DNA from: Treponema sp. UBA3662
GTDB lineage: Bacteria > Spirochaetota > Spirochaetia > Treponematales > Treponemataceae
DNA length: 14,536 nt
Assembly (NCBI GenBank): GCA_002373205.1
Contig: DFJV01000154.1
Span: 1-14,536, forward strand
Direction of reading: 5' to 3'
In this document: piece by piece, positions 1-3,695 of the stretch
How the letters are laid out: every line of letters starts with the position of its first letter
Position numbering within the stretch: position 1 is the stretch's first letter
Translations under genes and position numbers: made by a program
The notes under the pieces: generated by a model
Database searches by the model: none
Seen by the model: the letters and a program-made list of their open reading frames with translations, nothing else
What the model was told of the DNA's origin: nothing

Positions 1-142
1 ATTTCCTAACATTTACAAACTCCCCCTCATCTTCGTAGCGGACTTCCACGCTTTCGTTACTGCCACCAGTCGCCGCAACAAAAGTCAAATATTCTGCGGC
101 TGAACTTCTAATTGAAACTTCTTTTGACCTTTTTTTTGCCAT
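1..142 (-). CDS. N-terminal part of a RhuM-family-like protein, cut by the window edge
   Basis: Reading the minus strand from the ATG at 142 gives 47 codons without a stop, running off the left edge. The peptide begins MAKKRSKEVSIRSSAAEYLT and continues through SVEVRYEDE. From memory this is the N-terminal module of RhuM-family proteins, which are common in mobile islands and of unclear function. In those proteins YEDE is usually followed by a stretch like NIWLTQ, whereas here it continues GEFVNVRK. This may therefore be a divergent or recombined gene sharing only the N-terminal module. The start is preceded by a purine-rich GGATGGAG. An in-frame ATG at 151 is an alternative start with a poorer binding site. 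The family call is moderate, and the function is unknown. Confidence 0.5.
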   Translation of the reverse strand, partial: MAKKRSKEVSIRSSAAEYLTFVAATGGSNESVEVRYEDEGEFVNVRK

Positions 143-283
143 CTTCTCCATCCATAATAATAGAAGATTATACCACAAATTCCCTCTTTTGTTGCGGAAA
201 TACCGCCATTTCGCAAAAGTCTCCATGCCTAGGGGGGCTTTACCCCAAGAAAATTCACGCCGAGTTTTACCCGAAAACACGCC

Positions 284-322
284 GAGAATTTTTTAAAACT
301 CGCCGTGTTTTAAAAAATTCTC
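284..322. repeat. Perfect 16-bp inverted repeat with 7-nt loop
   Basis: GAGAATTTTTTAAAAC at 284-299 is exactly complementary to GTTTTAAAAAATTCTC at 307-322, with the loop at 300-306. A competing pairing exists between AAAACACGCCGAG just upstream (from about 274) and CTCGCCGTGTTTT (298-310), with one mismatch. The right arm is followed by TTCTCCGTACGTTTTT, which recurs as TTCTCCGTATGTTTTT about 25 bases later. It could be a terminator, a cruciform or part of a small repeat element. No T-run follows directly on the plus strand. Confidence 0.6.
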
Positions 323-445
323 CGTACGTTTTTCCGGGATTCTCCGTATGTTTTTTGGAACTGACCGTTGAATATACCTAAAATGCTAATTTCCTGCTTT
401 TTTTCTGAATTCATCCGATTTTTTTGCCTTTTCTTATCATTGTAC

Positions 446-480
446 TTGACATTATGGTTAAGTTATTGTAATTTATAACC
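446..480 (+). promoter_or_regulatory. Sigma-70-type promoter with overlapping palindrome for the XRE gene
   Basis: A consensus TTGACA (446-451) lies 17 bases before a weaker TAATTT (469-474). Overlapping the -10 region is GTTAT (462-466) opposite ATAAC (475-479), nested inside GGTTA (456-460) and TAACC (476-480). A palindrome over the promoter of a helix-turn-helix gene suggests autoregulation. The -35 is convincing, while the -10 and the operator are inference. Confidence 0.5.
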
Positions 481-518
481 AGATACAGGATAAAAAGGAT
501 AAGACGGAGGTAAGCGAG

Positions 519-908
519 ATGGACGCAAACTTCAAGAGCAGGGTTGAGGCCCTCTTAAAGGCAAAGGGGATGACGCAGCGGGAACTGGCCGCAAGGCTTG
601 GCGTGAGCGAGGTTACGGTTAGCCGCTGGATGACTGACGGTGCAAACGGACGGAACCCCAGCATTCCGACCCTGCAGAAGATAGCGGACATTCTTGGGAC
701 TACGCCGGATTATCTTTTGGGTAAAGACGGAAAGGAATTGCAGCCAACACAGAACACGTCCGGCGACGGCGTAAACTGGGGAGCGATTCTTGCCGGAACA
801 GCCCTGACCGCAACCGCCGTAATCGGACTTGTTGCCCTTGCAAAGGCTATGGGCAAGCTGAACGAAAGCGACAAGGAGCAGATTGAAAACATCCTGAACA
901 GGGAATGA
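519..908 (+). CDS. XRE-family helix-turn-helix regulator with C-terminal hydrophobic segment
   Basis: This 129-residue protein starts at an ATG 8 bases after GGAGG (506-510). Residues 4-68 form a Cro/C1-type helix-turn-helix domain: KGMTQRELAARLGVSEVTVSRW is the DNA-reading part, and TLQKIADILGTTPDYLLG closes the fold. A linker (69-86) leads to an alanine- and glycine-rich hydrophobic stretch at about 88-112 that could be a single membrane helix or a packing helix, then a charged tail. Regulators of this size are typical of prophages and mobile islands. The overlapping palindrome at 456-480 suggests it controls its own promoter. Its other targets are unknown. The hydrophobic tail is unusual for a simple repressor, and membrane anchoring is my inference. 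Confidence 0.85.
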   Translation: MDANFKSRVEALLKAKGMTQRELAARLGVSEVTVSRWMTDGANGRNPSIPTLQKIADILGTTPDYLLGKDGKELQPTQNTSGDGVNWGAILAGTALTATAVIGLVALAKAMGKLNESDKEQIENILNRE

Positions 909-954
909 GTGCAGGCAAACCTGCAAGGAGGCAAACAGATTGCGAGCAAAAAAA

Positions 955-990
955 AGACCTTTTAACTGATTGCAGTCAGTTAAAAAGTCT
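955..990 (-). terminator. Strong hairpin, terminator-like on the minus strand
   Basis: AGAC-c-TTTTAACTGA (955-969) pairs with TCAGTTAAAA-a-GTCT (976-990) around a 6-nt loop, giving 14 base pairs with one internal mismatch. The A-run just left of it becomes a T-run for minus-strand transcription, so this is a textbook intrinsic terminator in that direction. No minus-strand gene ends here. It may block antisense transcription into the XRE gene, or act in both directions. Confidence 0.6.
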
Positions 991-1002
991 CTAAACAGCT
1001 AC

Positions 1003-1057
1003 GGAAAAACCGTTGCCGAATAACTATCAAAATAGTAATGGTTTTTCCTAATTTTTT
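1003..1057 (+). terminator. Probable intrinsic terminator downstream of the XRE gene
   Basis: GGAAAAACC (1003-1011) pairs with GGTTTTTCC (1040-1048). Between them ACTAT (1023-1027) and ATAGT (1032-1036) form a second small stem. The outer stem is followed by TAATTTTTTC. The large interior makes it less compact than a classical terminator. Confidence 0.45.
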
Positions 1058-1070
1058 CAAGTTACCGTAA

Positions 1071-1134
1071 AGTCCGGCGTTGGTCGTTCGCTATGCGAAC
1101 TTACCGAGTTTGCCGTTGGTAAACTCGCAGGACT
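1071..1134 (+). ncRNA. Candidate branched RNA leader upstream of the small ORF and HU-like gene
   Basis: An outer stem AGTCC (1071-1075)/GGACT (1130-1134) encloses two hairpins. The first is GTTCGC (1086-1091)/GCGAAC (1095-1100) with a 3-nt loop. The second is CGAGTTTGCC (1105-1114)/GGTAAACTCG (1118-1127), 10 pairs including one G-T, with a 3-nt loop. Together they make a three-way junction ending 36 bases before the next start codon. I do not recognise a known riboswitch class. It could equally be a DNA-level repeat or a recombination site. Confidence 0.35.
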
Positions 1135-1169
1135 GAAAAACTCAAATTAATTTATGCAAGGAGTCGCCT

Positions 1170-1268
1170 ATGAAAGCGAGATACCTTGAACAGGCTGTAG
1201 CCGCCTTGAAGAGCTACAAGGAAAAACTATATGAAATACAGAATTGTAAAGAGGATAAATCCCCTTAA
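1170..1268 (+). CDS. 32-residue ORF overlapping the start of the HU-like gene
   Basis: An ATG at 1170 follows AAGGAG (1158-1163) by 6 bases, the best ribosome binding site in this part of the window. The 32-residue product begins MKARYLEQAVAALKSYKEKL and is predicted helical and charged. The ORF overlaps the first 38 bases of the HU-like gene in another frame. The AAGGA used by that gene lies inside this ORF, so ribosomes translating it would open the downstream start. It may be a leader peptide for translational coupling or a genuine small protein. No family is recognised. Confidence 0.45.
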   Translation: MKARYLEQAVAALKSYKEKLYEIQNCKEDKSP

Positions 1269-1602
1269 TAAAACAGAAGAGAAATACTACGCGGCACCCC
1301 AGTACATGGAGGAGCTGACGGTACTGGATCTTGCAAAGGACATTTCCGATGCATGTACATTAAACGTAACTGACGTGGAGGCGGTTCTAACTTCCCTCGT
1401 AAGGAAGCTTCCCCTCTACCTTAAGAACGGATTCAAAATCCAGCTGGGAAACTTTGGCCGGGTAAAACTTTCCTTCTCTTCAAAGGGGTACGAAAGCCCT
1501 GAGAACGTGGATGCTTCAAGCATAACGAGTAAACGCATCCTCTTTACGCCTAGCAGCGAGCTAAAAAACGAAATTGAAAAGGCATCATTTTCAAAAGTCT
1601 GA
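1231..1602 (+). CDS. HU-like DNA-binding protein (HU-HIG type)
   Basis: This 123-residue protein matches what I know of the HU-HIG group of HU/IHF-like proteins. The N-terminal strand reads KYRIVKRINPLNK...KYYAAP, followed by the helical dimerisation part (about 28-60, TVLDLAKDISDACTLNVTDV, then AVLTSLVRKLPLYLKNG) and the core GFKIQLGNFGRVKLSFSSKG (about 67-86) leading into the DNA-binding arm. ITSKRILFTPSSELKNEI closes the fold. Such proteins bend DNA, but specific roles are unknown. The group is best known from Bacteroidota. The start is supported by AAGGA eight bases upstream. A repeat-type terminator begins 18 bases after the stop. The fold is confident, the biological role open. Confidence 0.8.
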   Translation: MKYRIVKRINPLNKTEEKYYAAPQYMEELTVLDLAKDISDACTLNVTDVEAVLTSLVRKLPLYLKNGFKIQLGNFGRVKLSFSSKGYESPENVDASSITSKRILFTPSSELKNEIEKASFSKV

Positions 1603-1608
1603 TTTGCT

Positions 1609-1664
1609 AAGATAGAGTAGGACCTTGCCCTGCCCGGGATGAATCTTGGGCGGGGATTTTTTTT
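1609..1664 (+). terminator. Terminator-bearing direct repeat, copy 1
   Basis: AAGATA...GACCTTGCCC...GAATCTTGGGCGGGG is followed by ATTTTTTTT. CCTTGCCC pairs with GGGCGGGG over 8 positions with two G-T pairs, making an intrinsic terminator for the HU-like gene. The same layout with identical spacing recurs at 2895-2950. Confidence 0.75.
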
Positions 1665-1790
1665 GCGTGAGGGATTGGAGTGGCGGCGTAGCCGTTCCGA
1701 AGCGCAAGCGTAGGAATGAAACCACGCAAAGCCCGACCCGGAGCACGAAGTGCGTAGGGGCACGCCCAGAAACTTATGGCAGAAGCATTT
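1665..1790. repeat. GC-rich interspersed repeat
   Basis: This non-coding segment is much richer in GC than the genes that follow. It is built from short inverted words: GGCGGCGTAGCC, GTTCC...GGAAT, GCGCAAGCG and GCACgaaGTGC. The 11-mer TGGCGGCGTAG at 1681-1691 recurs at 9213-9223. It resembles the GC-rich segments at about 7430, 9110, 11287 and 12640. It ends before the AT-rich promoter of the next module. Confidence 0.45.
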
Positions 1791-1792
1791 TC

Positions 1793-1822
1793 ATAGATTT
1801 TTTTCTATAAGCATGGTATAAT
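1793..1822 (+). promoter_or_regulatory. Extended -10 promoter of the DUF3990 module
   Basis: A perfect TATAAT (1817-1822) is preceded by TGG, giving an extended -10. The -35 position (TAGATT, 1794-1799) is weak. ATAGA (1793-1797) and TCTAT (1804-1808) form an inverted repeat around six T's exactly over the -35, a plausible operator for the module's own proteins or a nearby regulator. Confidence 0.55.
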
Positions 1823-1855
1823 TAACTCGATATTTAGAAAAGGAGGGCATGAACA

Positions 1856-2071
1856 ATGACAAATATCCGTTTGGATAACTCAATATTTCTCATGTATCTC
1901 GCAACAGAGGAATACAAGAGAGAGCATGATCTTTCTAACGAAGAATTCCTGGAATTGGACAAAAAATACAAGATATTAAAATACATTGCAGATTGCCCGG
2001 ATATTTTTGATTCTATGACGGAAAAAGAAATGGCAAAGGAAATTGATTATTATGTCTCTCCAAATTATTGA
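1856..2071 (+). CDS. DUF3791-like small protein
   Basis: This 71-residue acidic, probably all-helical protein starts 9 bases after AGGAGG (1841-1846). FLMYLATEEYKREHDLSNEEFLELDKKYKILKYIADCPDIFDSM followed by a helix ending IDYYV matches the pattern I recall for DUF3791: a tyrosine-containing helix, a G/S-x-E turn, KY-x-(V/I)-L and a final ID-x-Y/F-I. DUF3791 proteins are often encoded beside DUF3990 genes. The gene overlaps the next start by 20 bases, implying translational coupling. An antitoxin or binding partner of the DUF3990 protein is a reasonable guess from size, acidity and position, but it is inference. No catalytic motif is visible. Confidence 0.65.
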   Translation: MTNIRLDNSIFLMYLATEEYKREHDLSNEEFLELDKKYKILKYIADCPDIFDSMTEKEMAKEIDYYVSPNY

Positions 2072-2612
2072 AACCTTATATCACGGAACAATTTCCCAAA
2101 TACAAACAATTGATGTAACAAAGGGCCGTGATAACAAAGATTTCGGAAAAGGATTCTATATGGCTACAACTAAAAAGCAAGCCATTGGAATGATGCACAA
2201 AAAATACACTGAAATACAGAATCGAATAAAGAATAAATATCAAGGGCGGATTTTTACAGAAAGATTATACGAGATTCAGATAGATTTTGATTACGCAGAA
2301 AAGCTAAATATTAAGCACTTTGAACAAGCAGACATGGAATGGCTGAATTTCGTCCTAACATGTCGAGAACAAGGCGGTACACCGCACAATTATGACCTTG
2401 TAATTGGCCCAACAGCTGATGACAATACATTGATTTGTTTGCGAGCATACTGGCAGGAATTCTACGGAAAAGTTGGAACAGAAGAGTCTAAAGAAATCCT
2501 GCTAAAAAATTTGGAACCAGAAAATCTTGGAATTCAATATTTTATAGGAAAACAGCATATTGCAGATAAACTCATTAAAAACTTCCACGAAATTGACTGG
2601 AGAAGAATATGA
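2052..2612 (+). CDS. DUF3990 family protein, ADP-ribosyltransferase-like
   Basis: From the ATG at 2052 this is 186 residues. A TTG at 2043 is in frame but only two bases from AAGGA (2036-2040), so the ATG is preferred. LYHGT near residues 9-13 and FGKGFYMAT near 31-39 fit the first two ADP-ribosyltransferase motifs of the H-Y clade, with His11 and Tyr36 as candidate NAD-binding residues. A late strand reading IQYFIG (about 161-166) sits where the third motif is expected, with glutamine instead of glutamate. WLNFVLTCREQGG and YDLVIGPTADDNT are, as I recall, DUF3990 hallmarks. Activity and target are unproven. It sits between two small proteins, linked by a 20-base overlap upstream and an ATGA overlap downstream. 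Candidate roles are a toxin or a modifying effector. Confidence 0.75.
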   Translation: MSLQIIETLYHGTISQIQTIDVTKGRDNKDFGKGFYMATTKKQAIGMMHKKYTEIQNRIKNKYQGRIFTERLYEIQIDFDYAEKLNIKHFEQADMEWLNFVLTCREQGGTPHNYDLVIGPTADDNTLICLRAYWQEFYGKVGTEESKEILLKNLEPENLGIQYFIGKQHIADKLIKNFHEIDWRRI

Positions 2613-2857
2613 GTGATAAAAAGATAGAAACAACAAAAGGAATGTGCGTCATTGCCATGACAAAACACATCATGCATCAATATAAAATACCACAGGATGA
2701 AGCTTTTGCAAAACTTTCAGCAACTGAGTTTTACAAAGTATTCTCAAAATCAGAATCCAGATTATATCTTGAACCAGATTTTTTTCTGTTCAAGGCTTGC
2801 GATTTAGAACTTTCCGGCGACACGGATGGAATGTACAGGTATATACAGGATAATTAA
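2609..2857 (+). CDS. Small protein, second DUF3791-like subtype
   Basis: This 82-residue protein starts in an ATGA overlap with the DUF3990 stop, so its translation is coupled to that gene. The order CVIAMTKHIMHQYKIPQDEA, then LSATEFYKVFSKSESRLYLEPDFFLF, resembles a second type of DUF3791-like protein seen beside DUF3990 genes, with a helix, a PxxA turn, a short lid and an LYLE-x-P motif. The assignment rests on pattern memory and is weaker than for the first gene. Like the first protein it is small and helical. A complex of all three products would be a natural hypothesis. A terminator begins 38 bases after the stop. Confidence 0.5.
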   Translation: MSDKKIETTKGMCVIAMTKHIMHQYKIPQDEAFAKLSATEFYKVFSKSESRLYLEPDFFLFKACDLELSGDTDGMYRYIQDN

Positions 2858-2894
2858 TTTCTTTTCAAAGATGGAGTGGAACCTGCTAAAAGAC

Positions 2895-2950
2895 AAGATA
2901 AAATAAGACCTTGCCCCTCCTGAGAGGAATCTTGGGCGGGGTGTTTTATT
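2895..2950. terminator. Terminator-bearing direct repeat, copy 2
   Basis: This segment has the same layout as 1609-1664: AAGATA-A-ATA-GACCTTGCCC, a 10-base variable loop, then GAATCTTGGGCGGGG and TGTTTTATTT. CCTTGCCC pairs with GGGCGGGG, and the loop holds an extra CTC/GAG mini-stem. It lies between convergent genes. The T-rich bases on its left (read on the minus strand) mean it can also serve the SWIM operon that ends at 2958. Confidence 0.75.
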
Positions 2951-2957
2951 TCCCCCT

Positions 2958-3692
2958 CTAAATCTCCATCCCAAACACCGCCGTCACATCCCCGTCATCC
3001 ATGATGCGGTCGCTGGGCTTGGAGGCGTTTTCTATCATGCTTTGGATTCTGTCCTTGATTGCGTTTCCAATCAGGCGGTCGGTGTCTACTCCACGCAGCT
3101 TGAAAAACAATAGCGGGTCTTTGTCAAAGCGGGAACCGATTCCGTAAAGGACTGCAGCTACATGCTTGCACATGTCGGCATAGTCGGGGCAGGAGCAGTC
3201 AAAATGAATCTTTGCCATTGACGGGAAGAGGCCGGAACCTTTTTGAGTGAAGAGGGCTTTCAGGTCGTCGGGGAAGTTGCCTTTAACAAGGTCATCTATG
3301 TTCTGGATTTTTGAGGCGCATTTTTCTACAATGCTCTCGTACTGTTCTTCCGTAAGCTCGTCGATTCTTATGCGGACATTGTAGGGCTTTTTTCTGCTTC
3401 CCTGAACAAGGGCCGTAACTTCTCCCACGTCAATTTGCAAATCAAGGACACAGTTTGCGCGGACGTATTTTCTGCCACGCTCTAGGCGGCTTGCGTAGTC
3501 GGCATAGAGTTCAAGATTTTGGCACCAGGCGTTTCCCCACCAGCTTTTTGCGATTGTCCTTCCTTCTAGTTCAACTGGGTTCAGCACCACGCCTTTTTTG
3601 CGCTGCTCTTCGATATATTTTTTTGCCTTTGCCTTGTGTTCCTCAACTGAAACGTAAGGGGCAAATCCGCTGTAGTAATCGTAATATCCCAT
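2958..3692 (-). CDS. SWIM zinc-finger protein
   Basis: This 244-residue protein has a SWIM finger at about 163-183: C166 and C168 in the FDCSCPDY element, then C175 and H177 in MCKHV, a complete C-x-C-x6-C-x-H set. The N-terminal half has conserved tryptophans (WWGNAWC, 51-57) typical of SWIM proteins found with helicases. SWIM fingers bind DNA or proteins. The gene starts 3 bases after the SNF2 gene ends, and its GGAGG lies in the last codons of that gene, so the two are translationally coupled and probably act together as a DNA-remodelling pair. The precise process is unknown. Confidence 0.85.
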   Translation of the reverse strand: MGYYDYYSGFAPYVSVEEHKAKAKKYIEEQRKKGVVLNPVELEGRTIAKSWWGNAWCQNLELYADYASRLERGRKYVRANCVLDLQIDVGEVTALVQGSRKKPYNVRIRIDELTEEQYESIVEKCASKIQNIDDLVKGNFPDDLKALFTQKGSGLFPSMAKIHFDCSCPDYADMCKHVAAVLYGIGSRFDKDPLLFFKLRGVDTDRLIGNAIKDRIQSMIENASKPSDRIMDDGDVTAVFGMEI

Positions 3693-3695
3693 CGT

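Larger units (their letters stand above)
152..518. other. Gene-free gap with hairpins and short direct repeats
   Basis: I see no convincing gene here. The open frame at 112-381 on the plus strand has low-complexity content and no good start context. The gap contains a GGGG/CCCC hairpin near 229-245, a strong inverted repeat at 284-322, and repeated words built on ACGCCGAG and TTCTCCGTA(C/T)GTTTTT between about 257 and 357. The right end carries the promoter and a possible operator of the XRE gene. Confidence 0.6.
909..1169. other. Structured non-coding stretch between the XRE and HU-like genes
   Basis: No gene is visible here. The stretch holds four inverted repeats in a row: a 6-bp hairpin directly after the XRE stop (910-925), a long hairpin at 955-990, a hairpin with a T-run at 1003-1057, and a branched structure at 1071-1134. 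It ends at the ribosome binding site of the small ORF at 1170. Confidence 0.6.

Noticed and set aside
112..381. Plus-strand open frame of 89 codons
   Set aside because: It is antisense to the RhuM-like start and runs through the inverted repeat. It has no ribosome binding site and an odd composition.
1071..1134. Integron attC site
   Set aside because: The paired arms do not show the RYYYAAC/GTRRRRY core sites expected of attC, and no integrase is in the window.
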